Shown here: one piece after another, positions 10,919 through 21,512 of the stretch
Layout: each line of letters begins with the position of its first letter
How positions within the stretch are numbered: the first letter of the stretch is position 1
Assembly: GCA_014843695.1 (NCBI GenBank)
Contig: CM026393.1
Span: forward strand, 6,348,033 to 6,412,032
Reading direction: 5' to 3'
Length of the DNA: 64,000 nt
Origin: Archivesica marissinica
Taxonomy: Eukaryota > Mollusca > Bivalvia > Venerida > Vesicomyidae
The notes under the pieces: generated by a model
What the model saw: the letters and a program-made list of their open reading frames with translations, nothing else
Databases searched by the model: none
What the model was told of the DNA's origin: nothing
Made by a program: the position numbers and the translations under genes

Positions 10919-10987
10919 ACATGAATGAAAAATTATTAGAAACGAAAGCTATAGTTAATAGAGGAATTATTTGTACTCATTATGAAA

Positions 10988-11273
10988 AACAGATGGAGCT
11001 GTAGTCCAGTGGTTAACACGCTGGACTTGTAATCCAGGCATCGCAGGTTCGATCCCCCGTCTGACCTTAAAAACATTAACAGATGGGACTTTCAACCGAG
11101 GTCTCGTGTCGGTGCTTTACACCGTGCACGTTTAAAGAACCAAAGGAGAATCTGGAATGGATATCTGTCTGTATCATTGCACTATCCTCCAAAGATCTAA
11201 AATTACTAATCTCTTCAGGAGGCGTCGCTCATATGGGCAACCGGTAACGACGATAAATAAATGTAAAGCACAC
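10988..11273 (+). mobile_element. SINE family A with 13-bp TSD
   Basis: Full-length copy with head GGACTTGTAATCC (TGT loop, Thr-like), box B GGTTCGATCCC, complete body and tail AAATAAATGTAAAGCAC. The flanks carry a perfect direct repeat ACTCATTATGAAA at 10975-10987 and 11274-11286. This fixes both ends of the element and shows a target-primed insertion. Confidence 0.95.
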
Positions 11274-11286
11274 ACTCATTATGAAA

Positions 11287-12302
11287 CCATCATTGCCGAA
11301 GTCTCTCAGTAAACATATGAAACCGAAGACATTTTAAATGTATTCGATAACAATAAAATCTGTTTTAACTATCCCACTATGTTAGTCTTTTCTTAGAAAA
11401 ATATTATCCCGAATTTAGCCGGAAATCGTTCGGCTTTTTCCGCAGCCACTCGCGTGATTTTAATTTAAATAAGTTCTAAAAATAGAGTACCGTTAAATTA
11501 GTATCAACGATGGTTTCCGAGCTCTCCCGAGTGGTTTGTCAATGGTTGGTATGTGTGTATCCAGATCTGCTATACATCTGCTTAGTAAATCCCGATAGGG
11601 AAGATATGAATGTGGGTAAATCATTTTAGCATGCCTTATTCGCATACATTGCAATAAAAATCAATGCTCGCATACTGTCCTTTCCTATACATAAACGCAA
11701 ACTGGCGCATAATAAAGAATAAAATTGTCCGTCAACATTACAGTTAATCATATAGGTTGTAAAACAACAAATAAAATGCCTATTAAATACATAGTAATAA
11801 GTAAAAACATACCGTCGTTGTTCATTTATATTTCCAATCATTCATTTCTTCTGATACTACATCCACTGTGAAGAGGTATTCAAATAAAACTGTAAAATAG
11901 CAACACTCTTCCAAATGTAATGTTTCGAATAGCCAGTGCTGATCTGTGAATAACGTCACTGTGTTTACACACTATATTCCTCCGCCAAATAATACAGTAT
12001 ACCAACCTTCAGTTTGCAATGGCCTGAATTCTTATACCACATCTTTTCTACATATCAATTAGTCTGAAGTCTTCTCAAGTCACATAATTTCTCAAAAAAC
12101 ATAAACTATGATTGTCATGAAAATGCATTGTTGAACAGTATTAGTTATTGGGACTACATTCGACCTATATGCAGATGCAACAGCATAAATTATGGTGTGT
12201 CACCTGAATATTTCTTTCGTTCATACAACTGTTGGACTGCGAATTCAAATTAAGTCGTTATTTCCTCCTCAATGGGAGATATACATCGAATCAAATATAC
12301 AA
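11287..12302. other. No feature recognised
   Basis: About 1 kb of AT-rich sequence. The only open frame above 60 codons (11626-11841, minus) has no recognisable domain. No repeat structure is seen. Confidence 0.45.
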
Positions 12303-12420
12303 GGAAATGTGGAATTTGAATGCCTTGCCTAAGGGCACAATCGTAACAGCTCCAGCGTAGGCTCGTACTCCGGGCCTTTCGCACCTGAATACGCTACCAC
12401 TGCGCTATCACGACTTCCAT
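12303..12420 (-). mobile_element. SINE family D, head and partial body
   Basis: On the minus strand the head GATAGCGCAGTGGTAGCG and GAGTACGAGCCTACGC (mutated box B) lead into TTACGATTGTGCCCTTAGGC and AAATTCCACATTTCC, where the match ends. The 3' tail shared with family C is missing. Confidence 0.75.
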
Positions 12421-12717
12421 AGTATACATACATGTATCAACAAGCAATATAAGTTGAACTGACCAAGTATACGTCATGTTATCAGAGCATTGCTTAACAC
12501 AAAGCATTATATTTAAAGACACACAATTTGGAATGCAGAATTTTGTTGAATATTTCATACTTGTTCAAATTGATGAATATTACTATTTTTATAGTTAAAT
12601 TGTAATTTTCTAGTGTTAGAAAAATAACTAGTCGAGTAAACAAAACTGATATTCTGATATCACAAATACCATTGCTGACATATTATCAAATAATACAGTA
12701 TTGTATGCCTTTCAATA

Positions 12718-12981
12718 GGTCGAGTGGTTAAGGTCGCTGACTTGTATACCACTGTAACCTATCATCACTGATGGTCACTGTTCGAGCCCCGATCAGACCG
12801 TGTCTCATTTATATGAAAAAGTTGGCAGTTTCTTACGGAGGTTGGTGCACACATGTACTGGTTAACCGCTGGAGCCTGCCCAGGTAATGTGTTGTTAGGT
12901 AAACTGCCCTCCGGCGATATTGCCCAAAACGGTGCTGATGCAGGCGTAAAACCCGAAATATAACATATAAATATAACATAA
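12718..12981 (+). mobile_element. SINE family B, nearly full length
   Basis: Box A GGTCGAGTGGTTAAGGTCGC, box B CTGTTCGAGCCCCG, the GGAGGTTGGTGCACA body and the CGAAATATAACATA tail are present. The first bases of the head are missing. It ends where the minus-strand LINE relic begins and probably inserted into it. Confidence 0.85.
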
Positions 12982-12984
12982 ATC

Positions 12985-13330
12985 AATAGGAGTCTGTGAT
13001 TTCCTGTTCGAAATTTAATCGTATAATATAAGTATCTAGTGGGTGTATATTTCAAATAATTATCAATACCAATTGTTTACTTATATAATCTATATATTGT
13101 ACTAATGACGAATTTTGAATGGCTGAATACCAATCATTTAGGAATAAATCTTTTAATTTCTGTTGTACAGCAGCTCTGGTCCATTTCTGGTTAGGAAATT
13201 CACCAGAGGTCCGTACATTTACAAAGCCATATTTGGTTCGGATTTCTTTACCGCAAGAACTCGCAACTTTGCTAACAGTATTTAAAATAATATGGTATGT
13301 ATTTATTGACAATGTAGTACCCACCTTTAT
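12985..13330 (-). pseudogene. Decayed LINE reverse-transcriptase C-terminal region
   Basis: The minus strand encodes, with one frame change, a peptide like the region after the reverse-transcriptase palm in many animal non-LTR retrotransposons. Visible stretches are KYGFVNVR, AAVQQKLKDLFLNDWYSAI (the basic-then-Trp segment) and then YLYYTIKFRTGNHRL, the Arg-Gly-rich motif that normally precedes a Cys-rich end. The first frame spans 13052-13324 and the second continues to about 12985. The Cys-rich end is missing where SINE B lies. It is a fragment and not functional. The layout is the same as in the relic at 43.9-44.4 kb. The LINE clade is not determined. Confidence 0.65.
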
Positions 13331-13394
13331 AGATATAGATGAACAATAGGAAATTATTTGTGTTTGTTTGTCAACATCATGAACATGGACATCT

Positions 13395-13630
13395 GGCTGT
13401 CCGATTAGCGCAGTGGTTAGCGCGCTCGCTTCTCACCAATGCAACCGGGTATGATCCTCGGACCGGGAAGTATGCGAGATGGTACGATGGTCGCCAGATC
13501 GGACAGGTGGGTTTTCTCCGTGTACTCCGGTTTCCTCCCACACGAATAATCACATTTACGCTTTCATCCTCGCCAACGAGAGTTATTAATATAAGTTGTT
13601 AAAATTTGCTTTGCATTATTATTATTATAG
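13395..13630 (+). mobile_element. SINE family C, full head
   Basis: This is the best head of the family: GGCTGTCCGATTAGCGCAGT as the box A region and GGTATGATCCTCGG as a mutated box B. The conserved body (GGTTTTCTCCGTGTACTCC, CGGTTTCCTCCCACACG) and the tail ATTAATATAAGTTGTTAAAA follow. The end is altered to an ATT repeat. CATGAAC occurs before it (13379) and after it (13638), a possible short TSD. Confidence 0.85.
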
Positions 13631-14248
13631 ATAAACAGCATGAACTCCAATTTGCCCGTTAACCATAGTGTTGGCAGTAGACGTTTTCAATTTAAGGGAA
13701 TACTTTAATAACATGCACATGTATGAATGCCGCGAATACTAATGACAATCCGATATTGAGGGCTTTACTATGGAACCTATGGCACTCAATCAGTCCAGCC
13801 TCATAAACTAAATTTCATTGCAAACACTGTGACCGAATATCGTTAATAAATAAGTGGATAGGTGTGAATTTCTTGACTAAGCTTGAACTGCCCATAGCAA
13901 TATGATTAGTATATGAATTCAATGTCATGCTCACTCTACTATTCTAGCTTCTAAATTAAGTGAGGTTAATCAACGCATTTACATAGAATAATATGCAAAT
14001 ACAGCTATAATGAATCTGGAATTATATACTGACCTATGCCTAATGAACGTGGTGGATCACGGTGACCTAGTTCTTAATAGTGTTATGAGATAAGCTCAAT
14101 AAGCTTTAAGCTTTCGATTAAATCCATTTTCATTGTGTATACAATATATATATGTACTGTACATTATGAATGAATAAATATGTTTAAATTAATTAATATT
14201 GTCGACTTGATGTACTGGTTAATTATTGCATTAGTATATACGTATACG
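13631..14248. other. No gene; possible repeat G tail near 14170
   Basis: AT-rich. GAATGAATAAATATGTTTAAA at about 14168-14188 resembles the 3' end of repeat G. Otherwise nothing is recognised. Confidence 0.4.
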
Positions 14249-14503
14249 AATCCAGGGATCGCATGTTCGATCCCCCGTCTGACACTAATAATATGCACAA
14301 ACATTTAGATGGGACTTTAGACAAAGGTCACGTGTCGTTGCTTTACATTGTTTACGCAAAAGAGCCAGAGGACACTCTGGAATGAGGTTCTCTGCCAGTA
14401 TCATCGCTCTACCTTCCGAAATCTAAAATTACCAATATCTTCAGTAGGCGTTGCTCATTATGGGCACAACCGATAGCGACGATAAATAATGTAAAACGCA
14501 CAG
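14249..14503 (+). mobile_element. SINE family A, head-truncated
   Basis: It starts at AATCCAGGGATCGCATG, keeps box B GTTCGATCCCCCGTCTGAC, a diverged body (ACACTCTGGAATGAGG) and the tail AGCGACGATAAATAATG. The anticodon arm 5' strand and box A are not recognisable. Confidence 0.85.
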
Positions 14504-14559
14504 TATGTGATACACAACTGATATTTCGATTAATATACGTGTCATAAGACCATTGGTTA

Positions 14560-14670
14560 ACGCATGAAATGATGCTCGACCCTGGTTCTTCGTCCACCAG
14601 TAATATATGGAGAGTCACCATATGGCATAGGTTGTTGGTGCGATTTTAAACCCAATACGCAAACGAAACA
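14560..14670 (+). mobile_element. SINE family F, 3' part
   Basis: CCCTGGTTCTTCGTCCACC, then ATATGGAGAGTCACCATATG and TTGTTGGTGCGATTTTAAAC follow the same order as the 3' halves at 5120 and 8690. No head is present. Confidence 0.6.
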
Positions 14671-14966
14671 TATGGTGGTGAATGGTTCAGATGCATCTTT
14701 AGTTTCGCCTGAACTATATAAGCATTTAAGGTAAATCAGGAAATATACACGTGCTCGTACATGCAGCTTTTAATTAACTGTGTTTCGTTGTTATTTCATT
14801 TAATATGGGGTTACATCATCCGAGCTTCTGCATGTTCCCATTACCCATTGGAATTCCAGTGTGTTAATCCTTTCTGATCATGTTTGTTGAAGAGGCTGTG
14901 CTTAGTCGTAATTCCACAATCTAGGAGCTGAGCTTATTACGTCAGTAGCAGTGAGATATTTTAGCA

Positions 14967-15448
14967 CGTGTTACTAAAGCAGCCCTATATCGTATGAAAT
15001 AAAAGATTTTTGAAAAATTCAAATTTTACGTATGGGTAGCAATGCTGCTACACATTCTAAAATTATAATTTGTATAATTATGTTCAATTAGTAAACAGTG
15101 CTTTTTTTGCGATAAAACAAACTCGAAACCGAAAGTAGGACTTTCCGAGTCTGTCGGTCACGCGCACTTGTTTACAATCGGAACATGATTTACATTCGGA
15201 ATGCATCGTCCTCCTTCGGCAATGGTGAACACAAACATGGCATATCCACTGTTGTTTGGCGCATGCGCGCTGTGCGTGTTTACATTTCGTTTGTTGTTAA
15301 ACAAATTCGCGTATACGACGGTTTACATTTATTTGAATATTATCATATCTGAGCGACTATTTCGATTTTTGTAAACACACACACAGTCATTAGTATTTAT
15401 ATTTTATCAAAAACATCCATTATTACGATATAATGCTGCTTTAACAAG
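14967..15448. mobile_element. Candidate MITE, about 480 bp
   Basis: The left end (TTACTAAAGCAGCCCTATAT CGTA) is matched in inverted orientation at the right end (TACGATATAATGCTGCTTTA ACAAG), an imperfect terminal inverted repeat of about 25 bp. The inside is non-coding. A block with AAACAGTGCTTTTTTTGCG and GAAAGTAGGACTTTC recurs in diverged form near 24280-24340, so this is probably a dispersed element. No clear target duplication was identified. Confidence 0.5.
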
Positions 15449-16201
15449 CTGCATGTTGGCTGTATCAATTATTAGTTCCATAGCCCGATAACAATACATG
15501 AATGAGTCGTCGTGTTATTTGCATGGCCATACAGGAAGAAATTAGGTTAAGTTGGCACATTTTATGAGAGTTTGAGTGATTTGGAGTTTTTCATAAAATT
15601 CTATCTAATATTCGAATACCTTCTCGACCGAATATTTGAATAGAAAAGTCGTTATTCGTTGCCATCCCTACTCATTAATGAGAAACATTAGTCAGTTACA
15701 TCCCCTGAATATTCCTAAAAGTGTTTTCCTTTGCACCACATGCTATGAGTTTCAACCGTTTTCTCATCTTATGATTTTTTAAAGTATTAAATCTCGACAT
15801 ATATCCTACAGTATATACAATGTATAGTTTACCGTAAAAATTGGTTATCAAATAGCTTATATTATTAAAATTACATTTATCCTACCGCAACATCTGGTTA
15901 GAAAACAACAGTAAAAACAAAGGTTTCCAACTAATAGGACAAATATACATTTCTGGATAAATCGGACTGTATCTGTTAAGGGAGGTAATAGAAAAGGGAG
16001 GTAATAGAAAAACAAGTCATGTCTCTCATTTGCCTGAATAGTGTCTGTATGTTTCCCAATGTTATTCCGTGCCGGATTTGGGGGGGGGGGTTACATCGAT
16101 GGACACTTGTCCCACTCCGCTGTAGGATGGAATCCCACTTGGTGCGATGAATTATTTAATGTGGAGAAGATGGTTCTACCATGGAAATCTTGTCTTATAT
16201 G
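15449..16201. other. No feature recognised
   Basis: AT-rich. GGGAGGTAATAGAAAA occurs twice in tandem near 15979-16012. A run of ten G lies near 16080. The open frame 16041-16355 has no recognisable domain. Confidence 0.45.
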
Positions 16202-16235
16202 TTCAGTTCTGAATAATAATTTATTCAGAACTGAA
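16202..16235. repeat. Perfect hairpin, 15-bp stem
   Basis: TTCAGTTCTGAATAA and its exact reverse complement are separated by the four bases TAAT. No T-run or gene end suggests a terminator; it may be a fold-back or a replication accident. Confidence 0.85.
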
Positions 16236-16352
16236 TTATTTGGAAGAAATGCTGAAAAGGTTCCTGGGATATTAAGAATTACACATTACCTTACTATAAT
16301 TCATCGATATCTGTGTAATGCTGATTTGTCAATCCTATCTTTTGGATTGGTT

Positions 16353-16440
16353 TAAACATATTTATTTTCTATCGTGTACATGGTTATTTACAACGCTTGA
16401 AATAAGGAATTGGACAGAAAGCTATACAGCTTATGGTTGT
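16353..16440 (-). repeat. Dispersed repeat G, 3' end
   Basis: On the minus strand it reads ATAAGCTGTATAGCTTTCTG, then TGTACACGATAG and AAATAAATATGTTTAAAC. The 32-base part at 16403-16434 recurs exactly at 26-57. The last part matches the tail at about 26595-26612. Confidence 0.5.
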
Positions 16441-16657
16441 CCTCTCCAATCGTTTGGATTGCAATAATAGAAAACTAACAGTCCCTGAAGCAAAATTACA
16501 CGTAGACGTGAGAATAAATTCCTATTTCAATTTAATTAAAGAGAAACGTGTTTTGTGGACACACTGTAGTTTGTAGACCATATCAACATTAGTCTTGGTT
16601 CCACGCGTCGCGTAGACCCCGGTTTAGTACCGGCCTGTCCTGTAAAGCAATTATATA

Positions 16658-16921
16658 GTGTGTGTTTGTTTATTATAGTGTCACCCCTATTTAAAGGGCC
16701 AGTCATTTCTGACTTATGAGACACCTCTTTTTTATGAACATCAGTACTTCCCGAATCCTATGCGTGTGTGCCAGACGTCAGGCTGGTAGGCAATCGGTAA
16801 CCATTATTTAACTAGCTGGTGGCTCACCAACCGGCCATATCAGAACGAACCCCTGACGAGATTCGAACCTTCGACCTCCCGCTCCGTAGGCGGACGCCTT
16901 AACCACCGGGTTACGGAGACG
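16658..16921 (-). mobile_element. SINE family E
   Basis: Minus-strand copy with the head GTCTCCGTAACCCGGTGGTT, an anticodon arm giving ACG, and box B AAGGTTCGAATCTCG. The body has GTTGGTGAGCCACCAGC and the tail GACACTATAATAAACAAAC. It matches 7625-7880 along its length and fixes the extent of family E. Confidence 0.85.
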
Positions 16922-17593
16922 GTATATAAGTATGTTGTCTACAATAGTACAGGAGTTATACAAGGTATCCGCTAGACATAGCACCCAAGTGCTATCAGAC
17001 GATAACATTAACACATTGTCAGCAAGTGTGTATGTTGTCATTGGATCGCACCCAGCACCCAGCACCCAGCACAAACTTCTAGCAAACGCTGTTGTTCGGA
17101 AAAACTTACAAAATAATGGACATTAAAATGGATCGGGTGTGTTTAGTTTGGGCAGATTTACATAGAATTGTTTAATATCGGGCCACTCAGGTACAACATC
17201 TGACATTTCATCCAGTAGAATTCCTTTTACATACATTTCTATAAGTATTAATAAGTTTAGAACACTCATGAATTCTACACCAAAAAGCAAACTTGTCAAT
17301 TTAGCTAAATATATTTATTTAGCAACAATTAAAAGAAACGATATTAATTAACTAAATGAATGTTACTACTTGTAAAATATTGATGTGTGAGACACTGAAT
17401 ACCAACTATATTGTTATTAAACAAACAATATATTTCGTAAATGTTAATACTATGCTTACTCAAACCTTATATAATATCATGCTTTTCTGTAACTGTGTAT
17501 GTAACCGCCAAACATGTTTCTTGGCGATGGACATGTACATGTTTATTCCAATAAAAACTTTGACTTGATTTGACTTTGACTATAATGGTACCC
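16922..17593. other. No gene; CCCAGCA repeat and AATAAA-type end
   Basis: A short repeat CACCCAGCACCCAGCACCCAG lies near 17049-17072. Near 17548-17580 CAATAAAAACTTTGACTTGA is followed by further TTTGACT, which looks like the tail of a degraded retroelement. No coding sequence is recognised. Confidence 0.4.
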
Positions 17594-17815
17594 AAGACGT
17601 GCCGACTGGCTGTGCAGCAACCTAGGTCATATGGCGGCTCTCCAGCAATTAGTAGTGTATTGTATGAAGATACGGCAGACCACCGACCTTCCGCAAGTCA
17701 ACATGATAGCTTCCTCACATGAAATAATTCCAGCGGGATTCGAACCTAGAAAGGAGCAAGTGGGTGAAGATATGTCAACGACTGTATCCACTCAGCCACT
17801 CTCGGGTTCTATTAA
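17594..17815 (-). mobile_element. SINE family F, full length
   Basis: On the minus strand the class-II head AGTGGCTGAGTGGATACAG and box B TAGGTTCGAATCCCGC are well kept. ATTTCATGTGAGGAAGC follows, then GGAGAGCCGCCATATGACC and GACCTAGGTTG near the 3' end. It best shows that F is a tRNA-headed SINE. It stands head to head with the D copy at 17847. Confidence 0.75.
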
Positions 17816-17846
17816 TATAAACAGCAAATTTAGCTTAATCATATGT

Positions 17847-18045
17847 CTTCAGGTGCGAAAGGTCCGTAGTTCGAGCCGCGCTGGAGCCGTTACCATTGTG
17901 CCCTTAGGCATGGCATTTAAATTCCACGTTGCCTCTTCTCTCTCCCTCGTGGCCATGGATTCCATCAGGAATTAGGTCTCGAGAGTGATTAATATAAGTT
18001 ATATGAACTTGTTTCGCAATTGAGCTAAAATAAATTTATATAAAC
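17847..18045 (+). mobile_element. SINE family D with 11-bp TSD
   Basis: A 5'-truncated copy starting CTTCAGGTGCGAAAGG, with box B TAGTTCGAGCCGCG and body GTGCCCTTAGGCATGGC and GGATTCCATCAGGAAT. The tail is GATTAATATAAGTTAT..TTTCGCAATTGAGCTAAAA. The perfect direct repeat TAATCATATGT at 17836-17846 and 18046-18056 fixes both ends and shows that D normally ends near TATATAAAC. Confidence 0.95.
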
Positions 18046-18089
18046 TAATCATATGTTATTGCTACAGAACAAAACAAATGCACACACTT

Positions 18090-18200
18090 GTATAACTATG
18101 CATAATGTATACAATGTATGTCTTTGTTGTGCACAAGAATTGTCAATAAATGGGTTGGGCCACAAGTTTTAGCAACATTAGTTACGGCTCTCCCTAAAAT
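18090..18200 (-). repeat. Dispersed repeat G fragment
   Basis: GGGTTGGGCCACAAGTTTTA with GCAACATTAGTTACGGC is the reverse of the block at 34146-34190. It lacks the usual tail. Confidence 0.5.
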
Positions 18201-18381
18201 ACTAGATTGTAGCAAACAACGTGACTGAGTATATGAGTTGTGCAAATACTTTACTAAAATTGATGATTACTAATAGACCATGAAGCATGCAGCAACACTG
18301 TTGTGCTAGTTATGGGCATATACAGTCTTGAAATGTTCAGAAAATGCCAAGTAAAATATATAAGAAATCAAATCAACTTGT

Positions 18382-18641
18382 AGTCCGCCTACGTGGTCGA
18401 GTGGTTAAGGTAGCTGACTTGTATACCACTGTAACCTATCATCACTGATGGTCACGGGTTCGAGCCCCGCTCAGACCGTGTCTCATTTATATGAAAAAGT
18501 TGGCAGTTTCTTACGGAGGTTGGTGCACCCAAGTACAGGTTAACCGCTGGAGCCTGCTCAGGAAAGGTGTTGTTAGGTAAACTGCCCGCCGGCGATATAG
18601 CCCAAAATGGTGCTGATGCAGGCGTAAAACCCGAAATATAA
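18382..18641 (+). mobile_element. SINE family B, full length, 13-bp TSD
   Basis: A reference copy: head GTCCGCCTACGTGGTCGAGT, box B GGGTTCGAGCCCCGC, body CTTACGGAGGTTGGTGCACC, CGCCGGCGATATAGCCC and tail CCCGAAATATAA. The perfect direct repeat CAAATCAACTTGT at 18369-18381 and 18642-18654 brackets it. High similarity to the copy at 48190 suggests recent activity. Confidence 0.97.
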
Positions 18642-18654
18642 CAAATCAACTTGT

Positions 18655-19192
18655 GCTTCGTGTATTGGAGTATACGGTACGTGCGTGCTGTTTAGCGTGT
18701 GTGTAACAACAGTGTTTAACTTCACAGACGTTGAATTTGAATGCCTAGAATGTTCCTAAAAATGAACACTCTTTCAAATTATAGAGGTTTCAATGTCTGA
18801 ATGTTTTTATCCAGATCGAGCAACGGCATAGAACAGAATTATTTAAAGAAAGTATGTCGTCTGGTCCAATGATTTGGTGTAACATACACAGATCACATTG
18901 AATTTCGTTCTTGCGAAACTCTATGCAAGAAACCAATTCTTATTTGGTGACATAGGCGAAACAAATATAAAACAATATAATCTGTTACTATAAATAGTAA
19001 CAAATTTAATGGTAGAAAAGCAAAATATCTGGTCGACGCGGGCAATATATTTTGATTTTCGGCTCTGTCGGGCCAATATCCGAAGCAACACTAAAGTCGT
19101 TGTCTGACAGATTGTTGTCTCTTGACGATAAAATGGCTGAGCGAAATAAGCAAATAACAGCAGAAGAAACATACGGCTATGTATGCAATAAC
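18655..19192. other. No gene recognised
   Basis: AT-rich up to the fold-back. CGGGCCAATATCCGA near 19069 repeats part of the fold-back arm (CGGGCCAATATCTCC near 19276), so the element may extend leftwards to about 19050. Confidence 0.4.
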
Positions 19193-19340
19193 GAAGTTAT
19201 TAAACGGCTGCGGTGGGACATTTGTGGATATTGGCGCACCTATCCGATATTGGCCATCGAGCCTAACGGCCCTCGGGCCAATATCTCCATAGGGTGCGCC
19301 AATATCCACAAATGGCCCACCGCAGCCGTTTAATAACCTC
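19193..19340. mobile_element. Long palindrome / fold-back element
   Basis: The left arm, from 19193, reads GTTATTAAACGGCTGCGGTG and on through GGATATTGGCGCACC. The right arm, ending 19340, is its reverse complement with few mismatches. Arms are about 70 bp with almost no spacer and could fold into a nearly continuous stem. No transposase or clear target duplication is seen. It may be a fold-back MITE or an inverted duplication. Confidence 0.8.
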
Positions 19341-19823
19341 TAAATATTAATAAAGCTATGTATTAATATATGGGTCGCATGTCTGTGATCAGGCATGTGT
19401 ATTTTATAGAGCATGCTGTGTGTACACATATAGTGATGTTGTATAATATGCAACACCGTGTATATATATGCAGATATATATGTTTTAAGCTATGTTCTTG
19501 TATTTTATGTATGTATGTATATTAATCACATAACATGTACTCAGTGTAATACAGTCATGACATAATTCTTATATGACCACACGTTTAATAACAACTGTAA
19601 GGATTCTGATGTGTCGCGGTATGACACTGGCAGCTTGCAATAGATATTCGACATATACATGTTGTTTGTGTTCTTGCTTTATTTGTTGACAAATCAACTG
19701 TTTAGATCAATAAAATGCTAAATATGTACTGGATGAATACAGCATTCAAAAGTATTGTGTCGATTATTTGCGTGACGTTGTTTGATTATCAGGGACTATT
19801 TACTACAGTGTACTCCTTTATAA
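19341..19823. other. No feature recognised
   Basis: AT-rich, with short TATG and ATGT repeats near 19450-19520. No gene is supported. Confidence 0.4.
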
Positions 19824-20046
19824 GCTTTATTTATTTTACAACGATTGCGAAACAAGCTTCAACAACTTATATTAATCACTCTCATTGGCGCGGATGAAAG
19901 CGTATATGTGGTCATTCGTGTGGCAGGAAACCGGAGTACCCGGAGAAAACCCACCTGTTCGATCTGGCGACTACCGTACCATCTCACATGTTTGCCTGGT
20001 ACGAGAATCGAACCCGGGTTGCATTGGTGAGAAGCGAGCGTGCTGA
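19824..20046 (-). mobile_element. SINE family C
   Basis: Minus-strand copy with GGGTTTTCTCCGGGTACTCC, CGGTTTCCTGCCACACG and the full tail AGTTGTTGAAGCTTGTTTCG. The head is cut near GCACGCTCGCTTCTCACC, upstream of which box A is missing. Box B is GGGTTCGATTCTCG. Confidence 0.85.
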
Positions 20047-20621
20047 TGCAGCTTAATGTAATACGGCTCAAAAATATACTGGCAAACAGAAACGTATTAT
20101 GTCTTCAAAATTATGGTTGTTGTTACTATGGTAAAATAATCTTACACTCTGTGATTTCATACTATATTTCATGAAACGAGTGTTGGAATTCTGCTATTAA
20201 GTGAGCCTTTGGGCAAAGTTCCAAAGCGTGTTTTGTAAATTATGGTATTATATCATCACTAATGTAAGATCCTATATGTGCGTGTGCGCGTGCGCATGCG
20301 CGTGCGTGTTATTTAGAGGACCCCAGGGACGATTAGTTTTATGGCTGATTGGGTCACCCTCTGGAAATGAAGCATTGTATTCAGAATGAGTGCATATACG
20401 ATATATCTCTACAGATATCTAATGACAGTGCCTGGAAAAGATTTCATCCTACTAAGTAATTGACATGTTAATACTGATTTATGATTGGTTAATATAATGG
20501 GAATGGAATCCTCTTGTAGGATAACAGGTGACGTCATTTAATCATTGCGCGTGTAACACAATCCAATTGAAGATATCTCCATGATTCGTTCGTTGGATGC
20601 AACAATATGCTAGTTTAGTTT
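20047..20621. other. No gene; possible degraded repeat near 20310
   Basis: A GT/GC-rich stretch at 20275-20308 precedes GGACCCCAGGGACGATTAG and TGATTGGGTCACCCTCTGG. The latter looks like a retroelement 3' end, but I see only one copy here, so this is a guess. Confidence 0.3.
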
Positions 20622-20873
20622 AAACTTTATTTATTTTACAACGATTGCGAAGCAAGTTCTAACAACTTATATTAATCACTCTCGTTGGCGCGGATGAAAG
20701 CGTAAATGTGGTAATCCGTGTGGGAGGGAACCGGAGTACACGGAGAAAACCCACCTGTCCGATCTGGCGACCACCGTACCATCTCACATACTTCCCGGTC
20801 CGAGGATCGAATCCGGATTGCATTGGTGAGAAGCGAGCGTGCTGGCCACTGCGCTAATTCTATAGTCGGACAA
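20622..20873 (-). mobile_element. SINE family C, full length
   Basis: The minus-strand head GTCCGACTATAGAATTAGCG has a 6 bp insertion relative to 13395. Box B GGATTCGATCCTCGG, body GGGTTTTCTCCGTGTACTCC and tail AGTTGTTAGAACTTGCTTCG with TAAAATAAATAAAG are all present. Confidence 0.88.
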
Positions 20874-21512
20874 GATGCTAAAAACATACATTTCTGGAAC
20901 ACGCATTTCTAGAACACACATTTACATTGTTGACTTGTGTTCACATTAAGAAAGTTAAATGGTGAAAGGTACTGAGATGAGAACCATCTGTTAATTTCTA
21001 CCCAGACACACCTTCGGCATCCATCAGTCGTGTCAGACTATGGAGTTAGCGCCCGTTGAGTCTACAGATGAGCACCGTCTGCTGTGGCTGTACAGTCCGA
21101 TGCGTGATCTGCAGTGGCGGTTGCAGCCTTCGCAAGTGAAGACAGAGTCACTGGAAGGCGATGCAGTTTGTGGCGGCTCACACTGTTTGGCTTTCCTCTT
21201 CCTGCGTTTGTCTACGAAATAAAAACTAGATATAAAACCAAACAGACGAAACGTGCACTACTTTGTATTTATCCAATAATCCAGTTATAGCATTGGTTGG
21301 TGTACTATATTTGAACCAGTCTCGTCTGAAATATGTTCTAAACCGAAGTAGATCAATAATTCTGGCTGTATAATGACAAGCCGTTTAATATGCAATAGCG
21401 ATTTTTGAATCTCATAAGTAAATATCCATGTACATGATCGACCACAGCATGCAACTGCGAATAATCAGCTCGTCACAGCTGTGGGTTCGAATTACACTGG
21501 GGAGTCGTCCTC
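20874..21512. other. No feature recognised
   Basis: A 60-codon open frame at 21040-21222 is slightly GC-richer than its surroundings but has no recognisable domain, no visible splice context and no homologue I know. GTGGGTTCGAATTACACTGG near 21481 is box B-like, perhaps a degraded SINE head. Confidence 0.35.

Noticed and set aside
16041..16355. 104-codon open frame
   Set aside because: It includes a ten-G run and a perfect hairpin, with no recognisable domain and no codon bias visible by eye.
21040..21222. 60-codon frame in slightly GC-richer sequence, considered as an exon
   Set aside because: No splice sites, homologue or neighbouring exon could be supported.
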